NCBI RefSeq assembly: GCF_001411555.2 | Contig: NC_049905.1 | Location: 19,024,097-19,088,096, forward strand | Direction: 5' to 3' | DNA from: Juglans regia | Lineage: Eukaryota > Streptophyta > Magnoliopsida > Fagales > Juglandaceae | DNA length: 64,000 nt | Shown here: positions 1-11,730 of the stretch, one piece after another | Layout: each line of letters begins with the position of its first letter | How positions within the stretch are numbered: position 1 is the first letter of the stretch | Translations under genes and position numbers: made by a program | The notes under the pieces: model-generated | What the model saw: the letters and a program-made list of their open reading frames with translations, nothing else | Told to the model about the DNA's origin: nothing | Databases searched by the model: none

Positions 1-162
1 TCTGGGCTCATTTTTAACAAGCTCAATCGCTCTGTGTACTGGTTTTGTCACACTTTCAAAGCCACTTTCTTCTGCATCATCCGGCACCAAGAAGAATCAG
101 GACCACCTCTACCTCAAGTTCAGATTCAACTGACTGAAGACGAAGAGAGCAATAATGCTTAG
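1..162 (+). CDS. 3' end of small membrane-protein gene, copy A (partial)
   Basis: The window opens inside a reading frame that runs 53 codons to a TAG at 160-162. The peptide has a Cys/aromatic-rich stretch and a Pro/acidic tail ending NNA. It aligns nearly residue for residue with the 3' part of the split gene at 21050-21249 (shared motifs SGLIF, RHQE, PPLPQV, IQL, NNA), so it is the paralogue in the other copy of the duplicated segment. This end shows no stop or frame lesion. I do not recognise the family; copy B indicates a short plant membrane protein of about 167 residues with two or three hydrophobic segments. The upstream part lies outside the window, so integrity of the whole gene cannot be judged. 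Confidence 0.6.
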   Translation, partial: SGLIFNKLNRSVYWFCHTFKATFFCIIRHQEESGPPLPQVQIQLTEDEESNNA

Positions 163-854
163 AAAATAACTGAAGCTATGCATTGGTCTTTTGAATAATG
201 CTAGATACACTATTAAAGTGTACAAGTCTCGAGTCTTCATTTTGAAAAAAAAAAATAGTCTATTATTAAAATAATGATTTTTTCATGTATTAAGAGTGTT
301 TTTGCTTGTAGTCGGGGCATAGGATTTAATGTGTAACGAATGTGTAGAATTAAATCCTGCCATATCATAACCATGGATATTAATGTAAAGAAGTTGTAGG
401 AGGTGGGGTGTCTAAAAAGAAAGAACAGGTATAAGCTGTCTTTAGTTGCAAGTTTTTTTTTTCAACTTTGTTTAGAATGATTGATGTTTATTGGGGTTCA
501 TGTTCAGTAAATTTTGATGCTTTCCAATTTTGGATCCTCTCCATTCTACTCGGGTATGGGGTCCCTGATTGTAGTTTAGAGTCAGAGATATTTGACTGAG
601 TTTTAAACAAAAAACAGGTACAACCAAGTCATGTGTCCTGCAATGCAATATCTAAAATTAACATGTTTGGATAATAAAATATTTTTGAGATAATATCTAT
701 ATCTCAAAAATTTTACTAATAGTCACTTCTTTAATTATTAAGTAAAATAAAAAATTAAAAAAAAATAAATAAAAAATAATAATAAATAGATGGTAAGAGA
801 GTAGTAATCATATCATTTTCCTTTTAAGTATTTGAGGAAATGATAGAATTCTTA
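163..854. other. Spacer after copy-A membrane gene, homologous to 21250-22070
   Basis: No gene is visible. Long stretches match the spacer downstream of the copy-B gene, for example the block around 615-650 (tcctgcaatgcaatat) and the block just before the MITE (tagaattctta versus taggattctta). It is 3' UTR and intergenic DNA of the duplicated segment. Confidence 0.6.
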
Positions 855-1413
855 GAGCATTCTCATTAGATTAGCTAAAAGTTAAATCCAATGAGAATTT
901 AGCTATTAGGTCAATAAATTGCTCACATTGAATTAGCTATATTCCAAATATAGCTACAGTAATATCCAAACTAATTTTCAAATTTGGAACACACTATTCA
1001 TTCATCAAATCTTTTTTATATTATTTATTTCTCTCTCCTTTTAATATTAATTATTTATCTCTCTATTTTAAATGACAATTGAAAAAATATAATTAGAATA
1101 CAATTACAAATTAATATATAATATTATAAATAGTAAAATATGATAAAATAAAATAAATTTATAATTAAAAAAATTAAAAAAATTTTAAAATTATTAATTA
1201 CTCATTACTATATAATGAATAAATGGATAATTCAATTTGGAAATTTGATGTGAATAGTCAAAATTAAATTCATCTTATATTATTTTATTGTCATATAATG
1301 AAAAAATGGCTATTCCAATGTGGAGATTTATAAAAATGGAATAGTTAAAAGTTAAATTCATCTTATATTCATCAAAAATGTACTTTAATTTAGCCATTCC
1401 AATGAGAGTGCTC
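855..1413. mobile_element. Tourist-like (PIF/Harbinger-type) MITE, copy A only
   Basis: A 559-bp AT-rich non-coding element begins GAGCATTCTCATTAGATTAG and ends with the imperfect reverse complement (CCAATGAGAGTGCTC). It is flanked by TTA at 852-854 and at 1414-1416. The homologous place in copy B, near 22056, reads straight through with a single TTA. TTA duplications and this terminal repeat type are known for PIF/Harbinger MITEs. The empty site in copy B shows that insertion followed the segmental duplication. Confidence 0.75.
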
Positions 1414-2475
1414 TTATATGTCTAGAAAGAGAACTTTGTGCGACTATTTTTGAGCTTTGTGAGAGTGATTTTGATCTTGCGTTGCATTTTCTTCTTCTTT
1501 TTTTTCTTTTAATAATAGAAAACGAAACTAATAATTAATTTATTTTATTTCTTAAGGAAAAAAAATCATCTTGAGAGATGAAAAAGTTTTTTTTTGGTTA
1601 GCTTTTTGGTATGCACGCACGCAACGCACCCATATGTAAACGCATATATGGGATCATTGATTCAATGGATCGATCTTCTCTGTTCTTTCTTGCGCGCGGT
1701 GATTGAAAGCGGCAAAGCTACCAGAGCTCATGGAGGTCGTACCTGTGGAGAACGATGAATCGAGCAACTTCAAATAGCTGTTCTCATTCTATTCCAGCTA
1801 TCTATGGAACCGAGTGGTCGGTTTCTTGCTCACTTCGGCCTCTAATTTCCTCAAGAAAATCTCATATCTCTGTCGCCAAGCAACTCGCGCCTGGTTCCGG
1901 ATGCGCGGATGCGCAGAGACTGTCTTCCCCTCTGTGACTTCTGACTCGCTAGACTCTTATTTGTACGCTCTCTTCATTATTTTTCCCACATGTTTTACAT
2001 TTATGTTTTGCACATGTCTTGTTTGGTTGCCAAGAAAGTGGATGAAAAGTCTTTCGGAGTTGGCATTTTATCTTGTTTCCAGTGGTGATGAAAAACTCTA
2101 CTAAATTGGGTTCAATACTTCTCGCTATATACGCTGCCTTTTCGTAAAGTTCTTGTTTTGAGTTTTCTTCTACATTGAATTGCTGCAAGCTGTGTTCATT
2201 CTCTGTCAATTTTGTGTCAAGTTTTAATAATTGAATTGTTGTACACTTTCAGTGGTTGTATGTATTTAACTCATGTTTAAACTTCTGGGTTAAGAATGAT
2301 TATGTAAGGTACTGATGCGTTCCCTTTTTAATAGTCAGTGAGCTCCTTCGAGATTTCTTCCAGTGCGTTACGAGTGTTCTATGCCCCTTTATTTATTTAT
2401 TTATTTATTTAAGTTGGGATTTTTACTTTGAGTCCTATGAAATGTCTTTACGTGGGCAGCATTTTGACTGAATGT

Positions 2476-2665
2476 GTGTTTGGATGTTGAAGTGAATTGA
2501 GTTGAGTTGAGATGATAAAATATTGTTAAAATATTATTTTTTAATATTATTATTATTTTAAAATTTAAAAAAGTTGAATTGTTTATTATATTTTGTATTG
2601 AGATTTAAAAAAATTATAATGATGAATTGAGATGAGTTGAGATGAATTTGGGATCCAAACTTATC
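2476..2665. mobile_element. hAT-like MITE (GTTTGGAT family), copy A only
   Basis: A 190-bp AT-rich element is bounded by an exact 8-bp duplication CTGAATGT (2468-2475 and 2666-2673). The ends are GTGTTTGGATGTTGAAG and GGATCCAAACTTATC, an imperfect inverted repeat. Internal GAGTTGAGATGA motifs recur in many other MITEs of this window. The orthologous position in copy B (near 30850) lacks it. Confidence 0.75.
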
Positions 2666-2773
2666 CTGAATGTAAAGTTTCTGAAACTGTTGTCTTTATA
2701 ACTCTTCAACAATGTGATATAGCTTATTTACTTAGAAAATAGATTCGTTTGCTTACAAAGTATGCTATGTTTG

Positions 2774-4444
2774 TATGGCTGTAATCGAGCCGAGCCAAGC
2801 CGGTCTTTGGCTTACCGAGCTTGGCTCAACTCAAAATACTTGAGCTCAAGCCCGAGCTCGAGCCGAGCTCGAGATTTTTTTTTTATTCTTTGTTCAAGCT
2901 TGACTCGATAAGCTAAACTCTCAACTCGAACTCGAGCTCAAATTCATCCCACAAACGAGTTCAAGTCAAGTCGAGTCAAGCTCGAGCTCGAATTGTTTAT
3001 TTTTTAATTTTTTAAAAAATATTTAATAATTAATAAATTAAAAAAGTAAAAAATAAAAGATTTAATATTAAAGTTATACAACTAACAATAGGGGTGATAA
3101 ACGGTCCGGTCGGACCGACCGTTTCGGTCCGGACCGGACCGAGACATAGACCGGTCCGGTCCGGTCCATATTTTAGAGGACAGAAAACATTTGGTCCGGT
3201 CCATGGTCCACGGTTTTTTCGGACCGAACCGGACCGAATGAAAAATAAAAAAAATATATTTTTTTATATATTTTTTATATTTAATAATTGTACGATTAAC
3301 AATATAAATTTTTAAATATATTATTAATACTTGTTAATATTCTATAAATTAACAATATTTTATATATATCTTCATCTAACCTATCACTATTAACAATATA
3401 AAATTTTAAATATGCTATTAACACTTGTTAATATTCTATGAATTAATAAATATATAATATCAATTAGTTAATTATATAGTAATTATATAAATTAATAATA
3501 TAATTTTCAACTAATTTATTATCATTAACCATATAAAATATTTTTTTTATTGAGTTTGTTACATAATCCACATTAATAAGTCACTTAATTTAATTTAGTA
3601 TTTCAAATAATTTTTTTTATTAATTATTTAAAAAATTTAAAAAAAATGGGCCGGACCGACTGGACCGGACCGGACCAACTATCGGTCCAGTCCGATCCCT
3701 TTGGGTGTTCGGTCCAGTCCGAAAAAATGATGGACCGGACTGAACCAGACCAGACCGGACTGTTTGCAGCCCTAACTAACAAGTAAAACCTCTATTGAAT
3801 TATAAAATTTTAAAAAATTTATAAATAATTAATATCTAAATAATTGATATTTATCCAAAATAACAATATATTATATGCCTACATATATTATTAATACATG
3901 CACTTAATATGATAGCATATATCTATTTATTATCTCAATGAAGTTGTTTGTTTCATAAAAAAAATATATATATATATATATATATATGTGATTCTTACAT
4001 ACTAGTATATGAAATTATTAAATTTTATCGACTAATTATTATACAAATTATAAAATATACCTATGAAGTATATTCACTATATAGACATAAGTAATTAAAT
4101 TACATATTATATATTTAATTATAAAAGTGGTATGCTTATATTATTAGCTAATACATATATATATGTATATATACATAGGTGTATGTATATATTTATTTAT
4201 CAATATATGAATGAGTTTTAATCGAGTCGAGCTAACGAGTCGACTCAAACATAAACGAGTGGGCCTTAACGAGCTTTAGCCGAGTCGAGTCGAGTCGAGT
4301 TTTGTCGGGTATGTGTCGTTTACAAATCGAGCCAGTATCTGCTTTCACGGACGAACTTTTTTTTTCACGAGTCGAGTTCGATTCGAGTTTAATTGAGCGA
4401 GTACCGAGCGGGCTATTGAATAGACTGGTTCATTTACAGCCCTA
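2774..4444. mobile_element. Non-autonomous hAT with GAGCTCGAG subterminal repeats
   Basis: A 1671-bp element is flanked by the 8-bp duplication TATGTTTG (2766-2773 and 4445-4452). Ends are TATGGCTGTAA and TTTACAGCCCTA, matching the TAGGGCTGTAA type of hAT termini. Both flanks inside the ends are packed with GAGCTCGAG / CGAGTCGAG repeats (2795-2995 and 4215-4420), likely transposase-binding arrays. No transposase frame is present. Another element (3089-3774) sits inside it. Copy B (around 30940) has the empty site. A related, reverse-oriented fragment lies at 11160-11730. Confidence 0.85.
3089..3774. mobile_element. Nested non-autonomous hAT with GGTCCGG subterminal repeats
   Basis: A 686-bp element starts TAGGGGTGATAAACGGTCCG and ends GTTTGCAGCCCTA, with an exact 8-bp duplication ACTAACAA (3081-3088 and 3775-3782). 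Both ends carry dense GGTCCGG/CCGGACC repeats; the middle is AT-rich and non-coding. It lies within the 2774-4444 element. The related fragment at 11160-11730 shows the uninterrupted site (near 11440: one ACTAACAA, read as ttgttagt on the plus strand), so insertion came after that family spread. Confidence 0.85.
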
Positions 4445-4589
4445 TATGTTTGATAAAAATAAGTTTGTTTTTCTTGGAAGAAATTAACTATTGGTTGAAT
4501 ATTCTGCACGCTAGGGTTTTGAAGAAGCCATCTAGAGTTTATGATGTTTTGGAAGATATTTAAGAGCATGTGCTTTTCATAACCAAATA

Positions 4590-4875
4590 AAAATTTCATT
4601 GGTTGTAAGTGGGTTTATAAAACTAAGTTTAATGCTGATGGCTCGATTGAGAGGTATAAGGCAAGATTAGTTACCAAAGGTTATACTCAAAGGGAAGGGC
4701 TTGATTACTTAGAAATTTTTTCCCCAGGTGCAAAAATGGTAATAGTGAGGTGTTTTCTATATCTAGCAGCAATTCATAACTGGCATCTAGTGCATTTGGA
4801 TGTAAACAATGCATTTCTTTATGATGATTTAGATGAAACAGTCTATAAGAAACCACCACTTGGGTATCTTAGAAA
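4590..4875 (+). mobile_element. Ty1/copia reverse-transcriptase fragment
   Basis: Translation of about 95 codons gives a typical copia RVT_2 start: [20 protein letters not shown], then [10 protein letters not shown], then [15 protein letters not shown] and a PPLGYL tail. It has in-frame faults and no YVDD catalytic motif, so it is a dead fragment. It joins the truncated DGS1 exon 2 directly on its left and is cut by the CACTA end on its right. No LTR was recognised. Confidence 0.8.
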
Positions 4876-5315
4876 TACTACAAAAAAAAGGACTTGTTGT
4901 GGCCAAAAAATCTAGCGGCGACGCACTGTTGGACGAAAGAAGGCTCATTTAACTGTAGCAGCGTTTTTGTTATGGCGACCCAGAAATTCGCCACAAAAAG
5001 AGACTTGTTGCGGCGACATTTTGTCTTCAGAAATAAGTCTGCCGCGAAAAGTGCTGCACCACAGTGGCTTCCCTTTTGCGGCGAAATGTGATCGCCGCAA
5101 TAAGTCCAGAAAATAAAAACGGACGAAAACCCAATTTTCTCTCCACGAAAAGCCCTTCAATTCACTCCGATATTCTCTCTCTCCTTTGTTACAATTCCGC
5201 CGCCCCTGTGTTGCGCCATCAACCCTTGCTGCAGCGCCGTCGACCCCTGCTGCAGCGCCGTCGACACCTCACGTAGCCGGTAAGTCTCCTCCGTCTCTCT
5301 CTTTATCTTTCACCG

Positions 5316-5317
5316 TC

Positions 5318-5351
<34 letters not shown>
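5316..5351. repeat. (CT)n microsatellite
   Basis: An uninterrupted CT dinucleotide run lies in the pyrimidine-rich 5' part of the CACTA element. Confidence 0.85.
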
Positions 5352-5355
<4 letters not shown>

Positions 5356-6289
5356 GGTCCCTCTGATCTCTTCCTCCGTGATTAGGCTGCCCCACCGTCG
5401 CGCACGACTCCTCTAGTACTCGATCGGCCTCTATTTCATCTCTATTTCAGCAACTTTCCAGTTTTCACATTTCAATCACTGCCAAGGTATTTCTTTCACT
5501 GACCCTCTGATCACACACACGTGTTTGTGTTTATTTCTCTATGAGTTTTGTGCTGGCTGCTTGTTCAATAGAATGACATCTACTTAATTTAAAGCTCAGA
5601 ACACATGAGGAGATTGAAATTAGAGAACTATCGCTTGACTGAGACTTTAGAGAACTAGAAGTATTGCTATATATTAATGCAACGATCTGTCTAGAATTAC
5701 ATTTCTATAATATAAATACAAAATTTTCTGCTGCTCACAAATAATGCCTGGATATAATTAAATTAAGCTATTTTCATGCATATGTACTTCTAGTATCAGG
5801 GGACCTACATATGCATAGTATATCAGTAAATACAAGAAACAACAAATCAGAGAATGGAACATGAGAAAGCATAGTAAACTCAGTGACACTAAATATATAT
5901 ATAGGTAACTCAGTGACACTAAGTATATATATATTGTCAGATTACCCCATTTCAATTGACTAATTCATAAGAGGTTTGAATTAAATATATATATATATAT
6001 ATATATATTTAATGAGAGGTTTCAATTTTAAATGGTTATCTAAATATATGCTAGCTAGGTACGTACTTAGGATGAGAAGTTAGTTTTTTTGGACTCTCCT
6101 GATGTTAGCTAGGTAGATTAACTTTAGGAACAAATATGCTATATATAATTTAACTTGTGCAAATTGTTTTACTATAGTCTCAAATTTATGCAATTTTTTT
6201 TTTATATCTCATTATATATTCAAATATACTATATATGTTAACCTAACAACTATTCATCTCATAATGTTTTTCTCTACAGTCAATATTAA

Positions 6290-9200
6290 ATGGACAAAAG
6301 TTGGATACATTTGACTGATAGATTTAGGTCCATCGAATACAGAGAAGTGGTACAACAATTCATTACAATGGCACGAGCTCATGCAAACACTACAAATAGT
6401 ATTAGGTGTCCGTGTCGTACATGTCACAATAACTTTTTTCGACCCATAGATGTGGTGGAAGGTCACTTGTTTACCAAAGGAATGGATCCTAACTATACAG
6501 AATGGATCTTTCATGGGGAGGATGAGCACCTTCCGGAGTTCTGGGATTCTGATGAGGATGATGTTGTGGTTGATCAAGGCCAAACTCATGAATATGTTGA
6601 TGACATGGACGAGATATTAGATGACATTCGTGCCAACATGTTTGCCGGTGCAACGTCAACTGATCCTAGCATCCATGTAGATTCCACCTATGTAGAGCCT
6701 ACTTCAAAATCATTTGATCAATTATTGGAGGATTCCTCACGCCCACTCTATCCTGAATGTGAGAAATTCTCAAAATTATCGTTTATTGTGAAGTTGCTGC
6801 ATATAAAGACCATTGGGGTCTGGACTGTCAAATCATTTGACATGCTTTTGAAGTTGTTGAAAGAAGTATTTCCCAATGCCCTTTTACCCAACACATACCG
6901 CGAGACACAAAGATTAGAGCGGGGTTTGGGCTTCTCTTATGAGAAGATACATGCATGCCAAAACGATTGCATACTATTCTGGAAAGAAAATAGCAACATG
7001 AATAACTGTCCTAAATGCGGTAAATCCAGATGGGCCCTAGAAATAAGTCAACAAAAAAAGATTCCCTACAAAGTACTCAGATATTTCCCCCTGACACCAA
7101 GGTTGCAAAGGTTGTTTACATCCAAGAAGACAGCACTGGCTATGAGATGGCATAAAGAACAGCTTGTTGATGATAATGATGTTATGAGGCATCCTTCTGA
7201 CTCCATAGAATGGAAGAAATTCAATGAAGAGCATGCCTCATTCGCTAGAGATGTACGAAATGTGCGCCATGGATTAGTAAGCGATGGATTCAACCATTTC
7301 AATAATATGGCAAGGCCATATAGTATATGGCTAGTTATACTTTGTCCTTACAATCTACTCCCGTGGATGTGCATGAAAGATCCTTTCTTAATAATGTCCA
7401 TCTTAATTCCTGGACCAAAGGCACCGGGCAATGATATCGACGTGTATTTGCAGCCTCTCATAGATGAATTGTTAGATTTGTGGGAAAATTGTGTAGATAC
7501 GTATGATGCCTCCACCAAAGGCATGTTTAAATTACACGCAGCATTATTGTGGACCATCAATGATTTCCCTGCATATGAGAATCTATCTGGTTGGAGTACT
7601 AAGGGAAAGATGGCTTGCCCAACTTGTAACGAGGACATAGACTCGATGTGGTTAACACATGGCGAAAACATTGTTACATGGGATATCGTCGTTTTTTGCC
7701 AACAGGTCATACTTGGAGGAAGAAGAAGTCTATGTTTAATGGCAAAGATGATCATCGTAGGCCACCTAGAGAACTGTCGGCGCAAGATGTACTCGACCAA
7801 CTAAATTTTGTTGGCCATGTACAATTTGTGAAAGGTGGAAAGAAGAGAAAACGCCGACCTGATGAGTTAAATTGGACGAAAAAAAGCATCTTTTTCCAAT
7901 TACCTTATTGGTCATCATTGAAATTGCGACATAACCTTGATGTCATGCATATCGAGAAGAACATTTGTGATAATATATTGGGAACGTTGATGAGTATTCC
8001 AGGCAAATTAAAAGATTCAATCAATGCACATAGGGATTTGTATAGTCTTGGTTTAAGAAATGAATTGCACTTACATGAAGATGGAGCAGGTTGGTCTATG
8101 CCACATGCATGTTACACATTGCATGGAGATGAGAGGAAAAGCTTTTGCATGTGGTTACAATCTGTCAAATTCCCAGATGGATTTGCAAGCAATATTGCGA
8201 GATGTGTTACTGTAAATGATTGCAAAATACAAGGAATAAAGAGTCATGACTGCCATATCTTCCTACAACGGCTACTTCCTGTTGCAATAGGTGGGGCTTT
8301 GTGACTAGATATTCGACTGGCTTTGACTGAGCTAAGTACCTTCTTCAAACAATTGTGCACGCACATTGCCTATAGAGGTCTTACAACGCCTTCAGGCTGA
8401 TATTCCAATTATCCTCTGTAAACTGGAGATGATATTCCCCCCTGTTTTCTTTGATGTAATGGTACATTTAGCTGTTCATCAACCTCATGGGGCATTGTAT
8501 GGAGGACCTGTGCAGTATAGGTGGATGTATCCGTTTGAGAGGTACTTGGGAAAATTCAAGCGATACGTCCGAAATAAGGCCCATGCGGAAGGCTCAATAG
8601 CTGAGGCCTACATTCATGTAGAATGCCTTACATTTTCATCTATGTATCTCCATGATATCGAGACTAGATTCCATAGAGAAGAACGTAACGTGGATGTATG
8701 TGAAGAGCGTGAACAAATGGATTTATCGGTATTTTCACAGAAGGTGCGACCATTGGGGTCATCCACCTCTTATCGACCCAATGAGGCAATGTTTGAAACT
8801 GCATGTTGGTATGTCCTCAACAATTGTGCAGAGATTGTACAATACATTGAGTAACCAACCTTCGATCATCTTATGCACCACATCTATGTAGAAATGCTTA
8901 TAAATTGAGTTGGTTTTTTTTTTTTTAATATTTGCAGTAAGCACTACAACAAAATTAAAGGAGAAACTGCACATAATGCAGATCGTCTACATCAAACACA
9001 ATTTCCTATATGGTTCAAGGAGCGTGTGAGTTTCTTTAAAGCATGAATGCAAATCTTTATCAACTTCATATATATATATATATATATATATACTTTTATG
9101 CATTGGTTACTTAGATAGTCTTTCCCTTATCATATTCACTGAACAGATCAAAGCATTGCGCCATTCAAGTCCTATTGAAGTTTCCGATGAGCTATATGCC

Positions 9201-9927
9201 ATTTCATGTGGACCTGACCCATTGCTTGCATCATATACTGGTTGCATTATGAATGGTGTTAGGTTTCACACAAAGGAGCGTGAACAATATCGATTATCAC
9301 AAAATAGCGGGGTAGTTGTTTCGGGGGAGCATGAAGGCAAGCCTGTAGACTTCTACGGAGTTCTAACAGACATTTTTGAACTCGACTACATGGGCTGGCG
9401 GCATGTTTACTTGTTCAAGTGTGATTGGTTTGACGTTGGTGAGAGTTCGTGTCGGGATTCACCAGACTAGTGTCAACACATGTCGAAAAAGGTACAAGGA
9501 CGAGCCATTTGTCCTTGCCTCACAGGCCTCTCAAGTATTTTATCTTAATGATAGGAGCTTAGGGAGGAATTGGCATGTAGTACAAAAGGTTACGAGCAGA
9601 AATGTCTATGACATTCCACGCGTAGAAGACTTCAATGAGGATGAGTCGAGTGTAGATGAAGCGTATCAAGATGATGAATATTCGATGCCTTCCCATTCTA
9701 TACATCACGACGATACAAGCTTAGAAGTTCCATTGCATCGATTAGATGTTGAACCATTAAGAGTTGATCCCCAAAGAATGTTAGCACAACCGATTCAACC
9801 CCATGCTCATGAAGAGTTATTCGATGACGACTCACCTTCTTTATTGGGTGATGGGAATAGTGATAACATGTCTGATATAAGCGAAGAAGATGTGGATAGC
9901 GACCCTACATCACTCTCTATGGAATAA
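6290..9927 (+). pseudogene. CACTA TNP2-type transposase, broken
   Basis: Successive open blocks give the recognised order of a plant CACTA transposase. The transposase-associated N-terminal domain (6290-6530) has CPCRTC, VVEGHL and YTEWIFHGE. The TNP2 domain (about 6880-8060) has CPKCGKSRW, LTPRLQRLF, GWSTKGKMACPTC, GYRRFLP and HNLDVMHIEKNICDN. The DUF4218-like block (8366-8790) has PVQYRWMYPFERYLGKFK, and the DUF4216-like block (9160-9470) has DFYGVLTDIFELDY. An acidic tail ends at 9927. Lesions: a one-base frameshift near 7664, a TGA at about 8302 followed by another shift near 8360, and unresolved exon joins around 8855-9155. It once bound element ends and catalysed cut-and-paste movement; this copy cannot make a full protein without at least three corrections. 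Confidence 0.85.
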
Positions 9928-10453
9928 CTTTTCATCTAAAGTTGATATTTTGTTTATATATGTAACTTATATAAATGTACACACAATGGCAATTTCAAAT
10001 ATTTTATATATGTCCTCTTCTCCTTACCTCTATATGTGGATACTGACCCTACATCATGCTATAACTAGTTAGTTGATAGTTGCATCACACAATGGCATTT
10101 TCAAACATTGTATATTCAGCGATCTCATCTTTAACAGCATGCTTGATAGTTTGTTTTGTCCCTTGGTGACAGGACTTTTGCAATTTAAGCAACTTTGCTA
10201 CAAATCACAAGTTAGCACTTCTTTGAGCATGACAGTGTTCAGGCTATGCCATAAGGAACAACATCGACAACCAACCACATAGATGGTCATTGCCAGCGTG
10301 TTCCAAATTATCTTTTTGACCTTCTAATCAAAACAAAATGATGTTTCATTGAACTTTGTTGTAGAATCTGGAGATGAACTATTGGTGTACAATGGAAGTC
10401 ATGTATTGGTTGCTAATACACTTTGCTACTGGGTGTGGGATATTTTTGTAGTG

Positions 10454-11029
10454 AACCTATGAAAGGTGGGGCCAGGGTGGGCGATGACTCTGTTTTTGGT
10501 TTTTCTTAATTTTTCTTTACTTTCAATCTTTGTTAAATATATTGAAAGAGCTTACAATCTTGGTAAAACTAAGGAATCCACATGTCATGAAACTTGATGA
10601 TTGCTTTATACAGTTCAAAACATATTTGATTTCATTTAAATAAAGTTTGAGAACTTTTTCTTAATCATTTACTTAAAGAAGATAAGTTCTTTCAGTGAAA
10701 TGAATGGTGTTATACATTGAAACCCTATAGTATTGATTTAGTAAAATCTCATTACTGGATGAGTTATAAAACTTAGACAAATGTGGAGTTCCATTTTGAT
10801 TGTCACTTGAGTTGAAAATTGAAGTATATTAAGAAAAAATTTATTTTTTCATCAGGAGACTTTGTTAAGACAAGTATCTAACAATAAGAACTTTGGCCAG
10901 TCCAAATTGTAACTCCTAATTCATCCCCAACTTTGATTCTACCCATGGATGACCCAGAATAGAGATGCTCAGTTACAAAATCATTGAAGGGTTGACATCT
11001 CAATACCCAAACTCATTTTTATTTTTTTT
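10454..11029. other. AT-rich spacer, nothing recognised
   Basis: I see no gene, repeat boundary or protein similarity here. Confidence 0.4.
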
Positions 11030-11156
11030 GTAAATATTAGCCACCAATGTCAGCTGTGTCTCTCCATAGATATAAGTAATACACATATATCTAATATGAG
11101 AAATGCTGCTCTTACAGATGGGATACAGCTAACATTGGTGGCTAATAAAACAAACA
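11030..11156. repeat. Short foldback (MITE-like)
   Basis: The motif ATTAGCCACCAATGTCAGCT (from about 11036) recurs as an inverted copy (agctaacattggtggctaat, about 11127-11146), with arms of about 30 bp around a 70-bp centre. It forms a stable hairpin on paper. It abuts and apparently truncates the hAT fragment that follows. Confidence 0.55.
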
Positions 11157-11159
11157 ATA

Positions 11160-11730
11160 TATTTTTTTAATATGTAATCTAATTACTTATGTCTATATAG
11201 TGAATATACTTCATAAGTATATTTTATAATTTGTATAATAATTAGTCAATAAAATTTAATAATTTCATATATTAGTATATGGGAACCATATATGAAATAG
11301 ATATATACTATTATATTAAATGTATGTATTAACAATATATGTAGGCATATAATATATTGTTATTTTGGATAAATATCAACTAGTTAGATATTAATTATTT
11401 ATAAATTTTTTAAAATTTTATAATTCAATAGAGGTTCTATTTGTTAGTTGTATAAATTCAATATTAAATTTTTTATTTTTTATTATTTAATTTATTAATT
11501 ATTAAATTTTATTCGAAAAATAAAAAATAAACAATTCGAGTTTGAGCTCAAGCTCGACTCAACTCGAACTTGTTTGTGGGACAAGCTTGAGCTCGAGGAG
11601 AAATTGAGAGTTTAGTTTATCGAGTTGAGCTCGAGCAAATAATAAAAAAAAATCTCGAATTCGAGTATTTTGAGTCGAGCCAATCTCGGCAAGCCAACGA
11701 CCGACTCGATTCGGCTCGATTACAGCCCTA
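11160..11730 (-). mobile_element. Fragment of GAGCTCGAG-repeat hAT, reverse orientation
   Basis: This is the reverse complement of much of the 2774-4110 element: it ends TCGATTACAGCCCTA and carries the same CGAG/GAGCTC subterminal repeats (11535-11720). The AT-rich interior aligns with 3783-4110. It has no nested GGTCCGG element at the matching site, which confirms the boundaries of 3089-3774. The other terminus is missing. Confidence 0.8.

Larger units (their letters stand above)
1730..4580 (+). pseudogene. DGS1 pseudogene, copy A (exon 1 and part of exon 2)
   Basis: Exon 1 (1730 to about 1962) matches exon 1 of the intact gene at 22705-22931. It starts ATGGAGGTCGTACCTGTGGA but has a TAG at codon 16, where the intact copy reads AAA ACG CTG, and several small indels before the GT donor. 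The intron carries two inserted elements (2476-2665 and 2774-4444). Exon 2 starts at 4515 after an AG. It follows the intact exon for about 65 bp, with a one-base loss creating an in-frame TAA, then stops abruptly near 4580, where copia sequence begins. Exons 3-14 are absent. It cannot make DGS1 protein. It is valuable as an undisturbed outgroup for intron 1: LTR-like and LINE insertions of copy B are missing here. Confidence 0.85.
4876..10453 (+). mobile_element. CACTA (En/Spm) DNA transposon, degenerate
   Basis: The left end reads TACTACAAAAAAAAGG (one change from CACTACAA), and the right end TATTTTTGTAGTG is the complement of CACTACAAAAATA. Just inside the left end, GCGGCGA/TCGCCGC motifs recur from 4914 to 5100, the usual CACTA subterminal array. 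It encloses a broken TNP2-family transposase (6290-9927). A CT-rich stretch (5180-5420) may be leader sequence. The 3-bp target duplication is poor (AAA versus AAC), and the right side lacks the GCGGCGA array, so the right boundary is less sure than the left. Confidence 0.7.

Noticed and set aside
5064..5416. Host gene encoded by the CT-rich frames
   Set aside because: Low-complexity frames produced by pyrimidine tracts inside the CACTA 5' region.
4876..10453. Active CACTA element
   Set aside because: At least two frameshifts and a stop in the transposase, a mutated first base of the terminus and a poor target duplication show it is dead.
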